Of a stretch of DNA of 64,000 bases, positions 53,363-62,472 are shown piece after piece. The notes beneath the pieces were generated by a model, which searched no databases, was not told the origin of the DNA, and saw nothing but the letters and a program-made list of their open reading frames with translations. Positions within the stretch are counted from its first letter, which is position 1. Every line of letters starts with the position of its first letter. Source of the DNA: Pseudomonadota bacterium (GTDB lineage: Bacteria; Desulfobacterota; Syntrophorhabdia; Syntrophorhabdales; Syntrophorhabdaceae); contig JAPLKC010000036.1 in assembly GCA_026388255.1 (NCBI GenBank), forward strand, positions 1 through 64,000, in the 5' to 3' direction. A program made the translations under genes and the position numbers.

Positions 53363-53981
53363 ATTAACCCCCTTTTATTGTTTTTTGTGAAACGCTGCGT
53401 TTCGCAATTTTTGTATAGCCCCTAATTTGCCAACTAACTCCAAGTGCCTAAAACATCATTCTGGTTTCACCCAAGTCAAACTGCATATGATCTCTGTAAA
53501 GATTTTCTATGGATGTACTAGGTATTTGCGATCCTTGAGACGACGGCATGTCACACATTTTTGATTTTACTGATAACTTTTCCATCACTAAAGGTTTAGG
53601 TATGATTACAAAATTGCAACATAAACAAACTGGTCTGGATATCCCACATATGAGCTTTTGATTCCTCCGACTTTACTTTTAATTATACTCTAACTCCACA
53701 AATCTGCAACAAGAAATTAAATAAAATCGCTTTATTTCCATATGTAACATATAACACTGCAAACATTAACGAAGAGGAAAAACAACATCATGGATGGGGA
53801 CTTATGGGGATTGGATAAAGGGGATAAAGGGACGGCTCTTAAAAAAATAAGAAACTTTGACGCTATTTCTCTACGTTATAAATTTTATTTACTTTTTAAA
53901 GAATGTCTCGTCCCCCTCTCCCTGCAAAAAACAAGACCTGACCCCCAGTCTTTCAATTTATTTGGATTCCACGCTTCGAAT
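53363..53981. other. intergenic with short repeat remnant
   Basis: 619 bases with no supportable gene. A GGGGG ribosome site for the Fe-S subunit lies near 53370. Near the far end, bases 53800-53950 hold phrases such as ggataaagggacggctctta and tcgtccccctctccctgc, then CAAGACCTGACCCCCAG (53932-53948), a remnant-like repeat with a partner at 55341-55356. An open frame from 53790 runs over these and is rejected. Confidence 0.5.
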
Positions 53982-55001
53982 CTATTTTTTGTTTTTTTTA
54001 ATTTCAAGAACCTGATCAACTTTGTCGATAAATATCTGGTCAAATAGTTTTTTATCTTTACTCCATTTATGAACCTCGCAAAACATTTCATCATCGAGCA
54101 GATACTTGAGCATATTCTCATATAACTGCCAATATTCTTTTGCAAATTTATCATCAAGTTTGAAGTGACGTGAGTATAAGGTCACGTATGTCCTACATAA
54201 GTGGCCGTAGTATAATTCAAAAAAAATATATTGTTTGAGCATATCATCTGAAGCATTCTGAAGATAGGGATCATCCATTTTATAGTAATTTCTTAATGCA
54301 CTATCTTTCAGCATAAGCTTGTCAAGTTCATAAAACTCCTTTTCCGACTCTAAGAAAAGAGAGTGCATTTGTATCTGCTTAGTAAGTCGTAATTGTTTCC
54401 CAGCAAAATATATTGTATATAAACCAAACATAACAAGAAGTATATTGAATATGCTAAGGATAAAAGTCCATTTATCGAGCGTCAACTTATAAAAATCAAA
54501 AAAGGTGTGGTTATATTCTAACCTCCACAATCCTATCGCCCTCTCCTTGGCTTCTCGCTCAAGGTTCTTGAATTTCTCTAAATATTTGGAAGGATACTTT
54601 GCTTGTACAAAACCATACCCATATCTAACGACCTCCTCATTTACAGATGTCTTGCTATCCATAGATGATCTGGCGTCTTCTAAATAAACATAGGCAAGCA
54701 AATGACCAGAATCGTCCTTTTTCACAGAATCATATTCAAGTCTTACCCTCTTCCCTAAAACCATCTTTTCCAAGAAGCTCAAAGATTCTTTTCCAATGTA
54801 ATCCAGTGGTTTGATAGGATAACTGGTTTCAGGTGTACCAATACCGATCAGTTTCACCATGATTTGTTTGCCGCTCATTTCGACGATGATTGTATGTCCA
54901 TCCACAACGCCGATACATTCAAAATAATCAGAAGCAGATACGGTAGCGCTTAGTAATAAAAATACAAAAAAATAAAGACTTGTTCTATGACTCAATTTCA
55001 T
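53982..55001 (-). CDS. membrane protein with inactivated SNase-like domain
   Basis: 339 residues: signal peptide (about 1-24), a staphylococcal nuclease-like domain (about 27-162), a TM helix (about 178-200) and a helical cytoplasmic domain (about 205-339). The fold signatures are present (ECIGVVDGHTIIV, VKLIGIGTPETSYP, AYVYLED, ERAIGLW), but the catalytic set is changed: Asp21 is H36, Arg35 is K50, Asp40 is G55 and Arg87 is H100; only Glu43 (E58) is kept. So nuclease activity is unlikely. The topology puts the nuclease-like domain outside and the unknown C-terminal domain inside, like a receptor. Bracketed by short direct repeats. Next to the ATPase/HEPN-like pair. Confidence 0.8.
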   Translation of the reverse strand: MKLSHRTSLYFFVFLLLSATVSASDYFECIGVVDGHTIIVEMSGKQIMVKLIGIGTPETSYPIKPLDYIGKESLSFLEKMVLGKRVRLEYDSVKKDDSGHLLAYVYLEDARSSMDSKTSVNEEVVRYGYGFVQAKYPSKYLEKFKNLEREAKERAIGLWRLEYNHTFFDFYKLTLDKWTFILSIFNILLVMFGLYTIYFAGKQLRLTKQIQMHSLFLESEKEFYELDKLMLKDSALRNYYKMDDPYLQNASDDMLKQYIFFELYYGHLCRTYVTLYSRHFKLDDKFAKEYWQLYENMLKYLLDDEMFCEVHKWSKDKKLFDQIFIDKVDQVLEIKKNKK

Positions 55002-55004
55002 ATA

Positions 55005-55020
55005 ATAACACCTGTGTTAT
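55005..55020 (-). promoter_or_regulatory. palindrome covering the ribosome site of the SNase-like gene
   Basis: ATAACAC-CT-GTGTTAT, perfect 7-bp arms, three bases before the ATG at 55001. On the mRNA the AGGTG ribosome site lies inside it, so it could be a protein operator or a hairpin that hides the site. The following bases to 55386 hold no gene; CAAGACCTGCCCCCAG at 55341-55356 repeats the motif at 53932. Confidence 0.45.
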
Positions 55021-55386
55021 TTCTGATCTTAGCATTACAATTCATTTCAACATACCGATATAATTACTCTAAAACAGATGCAACATGAGTTTGCCATGCA
55101 TATAACGGCGATATATGCACAATTTGCATATGCACTTTAACTAAGTTGACACTTATCTTCATGAAGTTGTTTATTTTTTATCCTTATAATTAAATTTTAT
55201 CAAATAAATGTCAATATGAATTTGCAAAAGCTCCATTACCAATTGAAAACTACACAAGTTCGGCATATGGTCTTTTGATTTTGATCGTGAATTACGAAAC
55301 TAAATGTTGGTTTTGTAAAGAGCTCCATGGGTGCAAATAGCAAGACCTGCCCCCAGCTTCTTTCCGAGTGCAGCGCCTTGTTCGCA

Positions 55387-56982
55387 TCATCCTGATAGAT
55401 ATTCGAAAACGACAGACGTCGCTTCATTTTTGATGTATCTGGATCTTACTTTACCCACGTAATAAGCTCTTTGTATGGTTTCCTCGGAGGCGGTCAACAC
55501 GTCACGAATTTTTGTTAGAGATAGACCGATTAACGATTCAATCAACCAGTGGGGTAAATCAAGAAACTCAACAGATTTATCTAATTGTTCCTGGATTGCT
55601 TCGTTAATTACCAAGTCGTTGAAATCATCAAAATTATCAGTCATCGAATTATAAGAATCATGATTTGCTCCATATTCCGTCATTCTCTTTATTGTTGTAT
55701 TTTTTACAATGTCGCTACCAGTTGCAGAAGGCCTATTTTCAAGAGCTAACAAACAACCTAAATTAACACTATATCTGGCGCCAAGCTCACTTCTTGTCGC
55801 TTTCATCGCATCAGAGTGCAAAGTTATAATACCTGTATAACAAAGCAGACCTAATGCTCTCTTTATGCGCTCTGGTGCATCTCTATGAATCCAAAAGAAA
55901 CATGACGTTTTTTTATCGCCTTTAAGATATGAATCATTTTTTTCTTTAATTTCTGGAAGGGCTATATTTTCAATAAAATTCCTTCCCCAATCAATGAAAC
56001 CTCTAAACCCAGAGTATTTAACTGCCAATAAAGAGTGTTCCTCCCAAATATCGTTTTTATAGAATTCTTTGATTACTGAATCGACATCCCTAGATGATAC
56101 CGATAATGCTCTCCCCAATGTTTTTAGTAACAACCTAGGATTTCCATTCGCAGCATAAGCAAGAATTGCAAAATTCTCTCCGTTTTTAGCAATATTGGCC
56201 ATCTGTGTGCTGTCAGATTGTTTTTCAACGATATTTCTCATTATCTCGACATATCCTGCCGATCTTGGGTTTCTCTCGAGATTGATAAATACAGCATCAT
56301 GGATCGGCTGGAAGTAATTTCCGAATGAGGTAACACCAGGATAAACCGCAGCATTACAGTTTATATATGGACTATTCAAATCTCGATAGATGCTAAAAAA
56401 CTGCCTTTGTTGCGCTGGACGAAGGATATGTGCAGCCTCATCAATATAGACATTGATGTTTTCTATTCCAGTTTCCTCGCAAATGTCCTCAATAAAATCC
56501 TTAAACTCATCAATTGTAGGTAATTTTGATACATCGATATCATTATTAACACGTGATTCCCAAGAATTTTCGAATTCAACAATAAGCTTGCTTAAATATT
56601 TCTCGTCATCCGCCGAGTCCTTAGCTTCAAGTGTCACATTTGGCACGACAATACCTGCTTTTTTTAGACTTCGAACAATAGCTGAACAGAGTCTAGCCAA
56701 CATCCAATGATAAAACTGAATTTCAGACCCAAGCTGAAGTACGGCCCCTTGTGTAAGTGATATGTAAACGGGAAGAACTCTATTTTGTTCAAACTGATTC
56801 TTTAACTCTGCTTCAGCGACACGCATCAGAAATGACTTGCCTACACCTCGACTGCCAACCAAAATCATCGGAGTTTCACTCTTCAAACGATCTACAATTT
56901 TTCGATCCTCATTTGTTTCAACAAAATAGTCTAATATTTTAGCCGGCTTTATGTTTTCAGTTCGAATCTTAAAATCAGCCAT
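55387..56982 (-). CDS. ORC/CDC6-like or Sll1717-type P-loop ATPase
   Basis: 531 residues. The opening IKPAKILDYFVETNEDRKIV leads to Walker A GSRGVGKS (43-50) and Walker B INVYIDEAAH (176-185); AAVYPGVTSFG follows as a sensor-1-like strand. Middle part (about 300-420) has a winged-helix-like segment. The C-terminus (about 475-531) has helix-hairpin-helix character: SLTKIRDVLTASEETIQRAY, VGKVRSRYI and EYLSG, which suggests DNA or RNA binding. Such ATPases occur in two-gene phage-defence systems. It follows the HEPN-like gene by 13 bases with GGGGG as the ribosome site, so the two are co-expressed. Confidence 0.85.
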   Translation of the reverse strand: MADFKIRTENIKPAKILDYFVETNEDRKIVDRLKSETPMILVGSRGVGKSFLMRVAEAELKNQFEQNRVLPVYISLTQGAVLQLGSEIQFYHWMLARLCSAIVRSLKKAGIVVPNVTLEAKDSADDEKYLSKLIVEFENSWESRVNNDIDVSKLPTIDEFKDFIEDICEETGIENINVYIDEAAHILRPAQQRQFFSIYRDLNSPYINCNAAVYPGVTSFGNYFQPIHDAVFINLERNPRSAGYVEIMRNIVEKQSDSTQMANIAKNGENFAILAYAANGNPRLLLKTLGRALSVSSRDVDSVIKEFYKNDIWEEHSLLAVKYSGFRGFIDWGRNFIENIALPEIKEKNDSYLKGDKKTSCFFWIHRDAPERIKRALGLLCYTGIITLHSDAMKATRSELGARYSVNLGCLLALENRPSATGSDIVKNTTIKRMTEYGANHDSYNSMTDNFDDFNDLVINEAIQEQLDKSVEFLDLPHWLIESLIGLSLTKIRDVLTASEETIQRAYYVGKVRSRYIKNEATSVVFEYLSG

Positions 56983-56995
56983 ACATACCCCCTAA

Positions 56996-57703
56996 TTACA
57001 GAAAAAGAAGGTTGAACCCTTCTATTCCACAAAGTTCATCTCGCGCCATATCCTCTAACTTATGAATATTCACCCCATCAATATCCTTAGCGAAACGCAT
57101 AAAAAGCAAAAATAGGGCTACAAATTTACTTGTCTCCATAAACTCTAGCCATTTAGATAACATTTCTAGGTTAAACTCGATTTGACTGGGAATTATTCTT
57201 ATTTTATCGAAGTTTCCGTGAACAAACTCTGATGACTCTCTATATAATTTAGAAACAATAGCTAAAACATGAGCACCTTCATCATCTATTTCTGGATAAA
57301 ATGCCCTAATAAAATTTTTTGAAAAAATGCCGTTTTCTTTATCAGTAATTACACCCCAAGAGACATCTCTCAATCCTAATTTCCAATGACGAAGATAAAG
57401 TTCATTAGTAGACAGATAAATGAATCTGCACATCTGCTCAATAAAGTATCTATGCGCGGTAAACGCATAACGATATTGACCACAAACTGCAGCTTGAAAA
57501 CCCAACTGATACTCTTTAATTGCGCTTACCAAGATTGTCGTATCTGTTCGAAATTCAAGCATTGATTGCCAAAGAGTTAAATCTTCAACAAACTGAAATA
57601 AGCTTGACAGTAATGATTCATGTTTTGAATCAAAAGAAAGCGCAACTACTTCACTAAATATTGTATTTAGGCTTAGAAAGTATTCTTTGCATACATTCTT
57701 CAT
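56996..57703 (-). CDS. helical protein, possibly HEPN-like, paired with the ATPase
   Basis: 235 residues, nearly all helical, no TM or signal. Two places fit the R-x(4-6)-H pattern of HEPN RNases: RYAFTAH (R78, H84) and RESSEFVH (R155, H162), the latter followed by GN as in several HEPN-like and DUF5677-like proteins. No confident family. First gene of a two-gene unit with the P-loop ATPase; such small helical plus ATPase pairs are common in toxin-like abortive infection systems. Function is inferred from context only. Confidence 0.65.
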   Translation of the reverse strand: MKNVCKEYFLSLNTIFSEVVALSFDSKHESLLSSLFQFVEDLTLWQSMLEFRTDTTILVSAIKEYQLGFQAAVCGQYRYAFTAHRYFIEQMCRFIYLSTNELYLRHWKLGLRDVSWGVITDKENGIFSKNFIRAFYPEIDDEGAHVLAIVSKLYRESSEFVHGNFDKIRIIPSQIEFNLEMLSKWLEFMETSKFVALFLLFMRFAKDIDGVNIHKLEDMARDELCGIEGFNLLFL

Positions 57704-58208
57704 ATCAATGTTTGTATCAACAAGCTAACCATAATAATTACATAATTTTAGGAAACAGAAGGTGGATGTTCGTGAGATATGGACATTTGATACCCCTCCG
57801 GCACTGCCTGCTGCCTCCTGTACAGAATCTATTGTGCTCTATATCGTATGAAATTTCAAGAAGAAATTTCTCTCTGGGGGGGCCATCGGGGACGTTGGTA
57901 ACTTCCGTAACTTTCTTGATTTTCCCGCCCATGAATCCATTCCCCTGCAATTGTGAACAAACTTAAAGAATAAAATCGCCCATCCGATAATCAAATGCCA
58001 ATTGAAATCCTCACATTTTTGAAAATTGTTCAGGTTGAGGAGGAAAAAAGCAGTGCCTCTGGCAAAAACCACGAAGTGCGACTTTCAGGAAGGAGGCGAG
58101 CCATCAATTAGGACTACAATAAAGTAAATATCCCGGATTTATCAACGGGAAAACAGGTTATTTCTCAACAGCCATCTTTCAGCGAGATTTTGTCTCCACA
58201 ACCTCTGC
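57704..58208. other. intergenic with possible small open frame
   Basis: 505 bases. On the minus strand a 65-codon frame from the ATG at 57932 to 57738 has AGGGGA before it and reads MGGKIKKVTEVTNVPDGPPR then EKFLLEISY, which looks protein-like, and a second overlapping frame runs to 58072. Neither is recognised, and the region could be a decayed gene. A G-run (ggggggg) is at about 57877-57883. Confidence 0.35.
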
Positions 58209-59417
58209 CTATTGAAGCCTCTTAAAATATTTTTTGAGATCAATCTCTTCCCATTCCGAATACCCTGGTGCCTTAAGCCACATTCTCGTCTCTGCCGGTA
58301 CAGCCACAACCTGATAGATCGTCCTGACAATTCCTTCGTCCGGAAACGTCGCGCCTCCTTTGGGGATCGTGGTATCGAATATCTGCATCATGGCCTGCGG
58401 GGTTATCTTGCCTTTTAATGACTGCCCAAGGCGCAGCAGGTTCTTCCTTCTTGTATTGGTGTATCCTATCCCTTCATTTTTTTTATTGAAGTAGGGCACT
58501 TTGTATTTCTTCCATGACGGGTCAATGAAGTCGTTTGTTGCGGAGATGAGGCCCTTGTCCTCCCTTCGTACCGTTCTGAATGTTGCCCATTCATAGATAA
58601 CACTTTTCTCAGGTGTAGAAACGTTCATGATCAACCCGGCTTGCGGGCGTGTCGTCTGGAAGAACAGGTCCATGTCTTTCATCGATGAGGCGCTGAATAA
58701 AGAGGAAAGAAGTACGTTATTGGTGTTTTGTCTGTCCACGAAGACTTTCTTGTCCGATACCTGTCCATTCTGGAGTTCCAGGAATATACCCTTACTGTTA
58801 AAGGCGGTCTGGTAAAAGAGCCCACCCACATAATCGATATGAGCAACAGAGTGGCCGTATCCTTCAGGGTTCCATACCAGAACGTTCAGGTATTTTGAAT
58901 ATTTTCCGAGGTTTTTCGTTGGCAGGTCCAGGTTCCGGCCTACCACAAGAGGCCCTCCGCCCGTATAATCCGCCCAGGCTGACAGGCTGCTGCAACCTGC
59001 TTCAAGAAGAATCGGAAGAATTGCCGTCATTATCCTTGTTTTTTCGGTATTGAGCCCATTGGTTTCTGCAACACCATCGATAAATTCCTTAAACATTTGG
59101 GGCATGGAGGCATAGTATCCGTCGGCAATCTTCTTCAGGTCAGCAGAGGTTGCTTCAGGTCTTTTCAATATGTTCTCGTCAAAAACTTCCCGGTAAAGTG
59201 CCTGAATTTGTTCACTCAAAAGATTGCCGTACTGCCTGCCCATTTGCTGAAAATTGCCATGGAGTTCTGCGATATAGAACTTTCCGCGGGGAGATAAATA
59301 AAGTTTACCGCCCTCGAATGATTTTACCGGGGGTTGATCAGTTTCATTATTTGCATAGCCGGGTATTATCGAAGCAAGAAACAAGACAACAGCCAAAAAG
59401 TATTGTATATAGTTCAT
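58209..59417 (-). CDS. exported C45-type autoproteolytic acyltransferase/hydrolase
   Basis: 402 residues with a signal peptide (cleavage near GYA-NN at 22). Ntn-hydrolase of the C45 family: the conserved block GCSSLSAWADYTGGGPLVVG with the candidate nucleophile C142 as new N-terminus after self-cleavage, then GRNLDLPTKN and SATNDFIDPSW. Members cleave or transfer acyl groups from amides such as penicillins or lipoamides. The true substrate is unknown. CAAGGAGG precedes the ATG. Ninety-seven bases downstream of a beta-lactamase-fold hydrolase gene. Confidence 0.87.
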   Translation of the reverse strand: MNYIQYFLAVVLFLASIIPGYANNETDQPPVKSFEGGKLYLSPRGKFYIAELHGNFQQMGRQYGNLLSEQIQALYREVFDENILKRPEATSADLKKIADGYYASMPQMFKEFIDGVAETNGLNTEKTRIMTAILPILLEAGCSSLSAWADYTGGGPLVVGRNLDLPTKNLGKYSKYLNVLVWNPEGYGHSVAHIDYVGGLFYQTAFNSKGIFLELQNGQVSDKKVFVDRQNTNNVLLSSLFSASSMKDMDLFFQTTRPQAGLIMNVSTPEKSVIYEWATFRTVRREDKGLISATNDFIDPSWKKYKVPYFNKKNEGIGYTNTRRKNLLRLGQSLKGKITPQAMMQIFDTTIPKGGATFPDEGIVRTIYQVVAVPAETRMWLKAPGYSEWEEIDLKKYFKRLQ

Positions 59418-59514
59418 GGGTAGCCCTCCTTGATCCGGAATGATCTAAATATTTGGGTAATAATTATATAATTCAAGCGATTTATATTAACATATTGATT
59501 TAAAAAGCAATGTT

Positions 59515-60669
59515 TTATTTAACAATTTCGAATAACTGCAAAGACATTGGCAGCGGGCAATCGATCATCTTGAAGCCCTTTAGTTTTTCGCCGACGGCCG
59601 GGCTCATCATGTCGAGATTCGCGGTGATGGCTATGAATATGCCTCTGTCTTTAAAATAAAGGAATTGTGATTTGAATCCGGATATTGAACCGGCCTTTCC
59701 CGGAACGGTCTGGCCGTCAGGTGCTATAAGGGTTTCGAGACAATAGCCGTATGTAATGCCAATAGGGCCGGGGATTATATAGTCCCGGCCGTCGTTCAAT
59801 TTAGTGGTCGCGAACATTTCGTCGATAGATTCTTTTTTAAGGATTTTTCCGGGCCGGAAGGCGTCCTTGAGTTTAAGAATGTCGGTCACCTTCGATACGA
59901 TGCCGCCGCTTCCAAAGGGGGCGAGAGTGCTGGCGTATTCGGCGTTTTGTGTTTTATTGTCCACGGTCATATATCCCGATGCCCGCTTCGGGACTATGAT
60001 ACGGTTGCTGACGAATATCGTGTGCGTCATTCCGAGAGGACCGGCAATATTTTTCTGAAGAAAATCATTATACGTCATTCCGGATACTTTTTCGACTATT
60101 ATCGCAAGAAGGATGCATCCGGAGTTGCTGTACTGCGCGTTCGTGCCGGGCTCGAAATCGAGTTTCAGGGGCTTCAATATCGCCACAATCTCCTCGGGTT
60201 TCCAGTCCTTCATCTGGTTCGAGCAAAACGGTTCAACGGCGGTTATGGACTTGATCCCGGAAGTATGCTGCATGAGGTTTTTGATTGTTACCTTTTCCCA
60301 GGCAACGCAATCAGGGAAATACTTCGTGATTTTATCGTTTACATCGAGTTTCCACTGTTCTTTCAATAACATTATCGCGATGGCGGTATGGGTTTTATAA
60401 AGCGAGCCGATCGGGAATATCGTGTCTTTTTCGACAGGAGCGTTGTATTCGATATTTGCTTTTCCGTAGTATTTTTCGATGACTTTGCCGTCCGGCATCG
60501 AAATTGCTATAGCCAGGCCGGGTATCTTCATATTATCCATGTATAACGCGGCCATCTCGTCGATCATCTTTCCGGCATCTTTTTTGGAATCTTCAGCTAA
60601 AACATGATTGACTGATAAAAGTATGATAAGCAATACGATAATTCCTGAAATAATTTTAAATTTTTTCAC
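59515..60669 (-). CDS. exported serine beta-lactamase-fold hydrolase
   Basis: 384 residues, signal peptide (about 1-25). Class C beta-lactamase/DD-peptidase fold: the S-x-x-K nucleophile motif SLYK (S89, K92), YSN (Y180-N182), and the third motif region GKAGSISGF. Likely an esterase, peptidase or beta-lactamase-like enzyme in the periplasm. GTG start at 60669 with AGGAGG before it. Together with the C45 hydrolase it forms a pair of secreted amide or ester hydrolases. Confidence 0.92.
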   Translation of the reverse strand: MKKFKIISGIIVLLIILLSVNHVLAEDSKKDAGKMIDEMAALYMDNMKIPGLAIAISMPDGKVIEKYYGKANIEYNAPVEKDTIFPIGSLYKTHTAIAIMLLKEQWKLDVNDKITKYFPDCVAWEKVTIKNLMQHTSGIKSITAVEPFCSNQMKDWKPEEIVAILKPLKLDFEPGTNAQYSNSGCILLAIIVEKVSGMTYNDFLQKNIAGPLGMTHTIFVSNRIIVPKRASGYMTVDNKTQNAEYASTLAPFGSGGIVSKVTDILKLKDAFRPGKILKKESIDEMFATTKLNDGRDYIIPGPIGITYGYCLETLIAPDGQTVPGKAGSISGFKSQFLYFKDRGIFIAITANLDMMSPAVGEKLKGFKMIDCPLPMSLQLFEIVK

Positions 60670-60898
60670 TTTAACTGCCTCCTAATATAAAACGCATTGA
60701 TAAATACGGCATATTATCTTTGAATTTATGCGCCTTGATGACTTAACATGTGCTCACCGCCTCCAACATAGAACCAAATTGTGTTACAATTCACTCAGGA
60801 TTTCAAGCAAATATTTCTTAACTGTACCGTTGAATATTAGCTAAAGCCCTGGAGCTCAACCAATTTTGTTACCCGGAAAATAGCCGGACAATCTTAAT

Positions 60899-61069
60899 TC
60901 ATAGCTTCAGACAAAAATCGCGCAGCTTTGTTTGCTTTTCCGGTTCTTCATCAATTTCACAAAATTCACTGTGGGCAGGATATACTTGCCGTGCCTGAAA
61001 TTTGCTGTGGCCCGGGCTGCACAACTCGCATCTGTGTAAAGTATTTAAATTTATTCCATTTTGTGACAT
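60899..61069 (-). CDS. candidate 56-residue cysteine-containing protein
   Basis: Frame from the ATG at 61069 to the TGA at 60899. Residues 13-21 read RCELCSPGH and further Cys occur at 37 and 53 (EFCEID, RDFCLKL), suggesting a small metal-binding protein. No ribosome site is seen, and it starts only 14 bases from the divergent small gene at 61084, so it may be spurious. The other bases of the 60670-61083 gap hold nothing I recognise. Confidence 0.3.
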   Translation of the reverse strand: MSQNGINLNTLHRCELCSPGHSKFQARQVYPAHSEFCEIDEEPEKQTKLRDFCLKL

Positions 61070-61083
61070 AATATTCGACTATC

Positions 61084-61254
61084 ATGGAAGACGACAAAAA
61101 AATATCGGTTAAACAAAAAACGCCTGAGAATCTAATTAGATACAACCCTGATAAGCCTCTCTATGAAAGACGGCATCTGTGCATTTATTTGAGGGAGCTA
61201 TTGGATGAGGCCGAAAAAGAATCGGAAGAGATAAACCATGAAAAACAGCAGTAG
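61084..61254 (+). CDS. 56-residue charged small protein
   Basis: Frame from the ATG at 61084 to TAG at 61252-61254. Composition is charged and helical, with PLYERRHLCIYLRELLDEAE as an amphipathic core. It ends ten bases before the flavin reductase start, whose AGGAGGA ribosome site lies right at its stop, so it is probably translated with that gene. Not recognised. Confidence 0.5.
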   Translation: MEDDKKISVKQKTPENLIRYNPDKPLYERRHLCIYLRELLDEAEKESEEINHEKQQ

Positions 61255-61264
61255 GAGGATATGA

Positions 61265-61837
61265 ATGAAGCAATCTCTTGGTGCAAAAACCGTTGTTTAT
61301 CCGGCGCCTGTTTTTGTTGTCGGGACTTATGATAAAACAGGAAGGGCAAACGCCATGACTGTTGCCTGGGGAGGTATTTGCTGCTCCGAGCCGCCCTGCG
61401 CCGCAATTTCCTTGAGAAAGGCTACCCATACATACGGCAACATTTTGGAACGCAAGGCCTTTACCATCAACATACCTTCCGAGGCCTATGTGAGAGAAGC
61501 GGATTACTTCGGTATTGCAACCGGGAAGAAGATTGATAAGCTGTCCGCAGCAGGACTCACCCCTGTTAAGAGCAGTCTTGTAGACGCCCCCTGCATCGAG
61601 GAGTTCCCTTTTGTCCTTGAGTGCAAATTAATCCATACAATTGAATTGGGTTTACATACCCAGTTTATCGGGGAAATACTTGATATCAAAGCCGATGAAT
61701 CAGTCATTGGAAAAGATGGATACATTGATATTGAAAAAGTAAGACCGATTATCTATGCCCCTGAGATGCGCAAGTACTTCGGTATAGGCAGGTATCTTGG
61801 AAAGGCATTCTCTATAGGCAAAAAGATGCGTGATTAA
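61265..61837 (+). CDS. flavin reductase-like protein (flavoredoxin)
   Basis: 190-residue FMN-binding protein of the flavin reductase-like fold: [20 protein letters not shown], then [20 protein letters not shown], and [20 protein letters not shown] near residues 55-75. Related flavoredoxins in sulfate reducers carry electrons. AGGAGGATATGA site before the ATG. Its stop overlaps the next start, so it leads a compact operon with a CcdA-like protein, a NapH-like protein and an exported protein. Confidence 0.9.
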   Translation: MKQSLGAKTVVYPAPVFVVGTYDKTGRANAMTVAWGGICCSEPPCAAISLRKATHTYGNILERKAFTINIPSEAYVREADYFGIATGKKIDKLSAAGLTPVKSSLVDAPCIEEFPFVLECKLIHTIELGLHTQFIGEILDIKADESVIGKDGYIDIEKVRPIIYAPEMRKYFGIGRYLGKAFSIGKKMRD

Positions 61838-62472
61838 TGCAGGGTTTTCTTCTGGGACTCAGTAACGGGCTGGTATGTGTTGCCTATTGTGCCCCTGTCC
61901 TTGTGCCTTATATGCTGGGGGAAGGCAGGGGGGTGTTTCAAAACATCTTTTTGACCGCACAGTTTCTTACCGGTAGGCTTCTCGGTTATCTTGTTTTCGG
62001 TGTAATTGCCTGGGGGATTAATAAAACCGTTATAGAAACGCTCGGTTACAGGGAATTGATTATCGGTGGGGCTTATATTGTCCTGTCTGTATCCCTGATT
62101 GTATATAGCTTTTTTAATATAAGGGCATCCTGTGCAGCAGAATATATCAACAGACATTTTTATAAAATAAAGGTCTTGCGGCCGTCACTGCTACCGGTTG
62201 TTATGGGATTAGCCACAGGTTTGAATTTCTGCCCGCCCTTTCTCCTTGCCATTACCAATGCCGTAGCTGTGGGGAGTCTCCTTCACAGTCTCCTGTTCTT
62301 TTTTATGTTCTTTCTCGGAACCTCCCTGTTTTTTATACCTGCGCCTATTATAGGTGCGCTACGGGGTTTCCCCGTGCTTGGCATTATAGGAAAGATGGCG
62401 GCAGGCTTGATAGGTCTCTATTATTTTTATGCTGGTATTTTTTTAATTATTGGTGGTATAAAGAACATATGA
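61837..62472 (+). CDS. CcdA/DsbD-like membrane protein
   Basis: 211 residues, about six TM helices. Two related halves each carry a Cys-Pro pair: CVAYCAPVLVPYML in the first and NFCPPFLLAITNAV in the second, the CcdA/DsbD pattern for moving reducing equivalents across the membrane (related to the sulfite exporter family). It overlaps both neighbours by one or four bases. Confidence 0.85.
   Translation: MQGFLLGLSNGLVCVAYCAPVLVPYMLGEGRGVFQNIFLTAQFLTGRLLGYLVFGVIAWGINKTVIETLGYRELIIGGAYIVLSVSLIVYSFFNIRASCAAEYINRHFYKIKVLRPSLLPVVMGLATGLNFCPPFLLAITNAVAVGSLLHSLLFFFMFFLGTSLFFIPAPIIGALRGFPVLGIIGKMAAGLIGLYYFYAGIFLIIGGIKNI

Noticed and set aside
53790-54047. 85-codon plus-strand frame
   Set aside because: Begins in repeat-like sequence and ends over the 3' end of the SNase-like gene; no family pattern.
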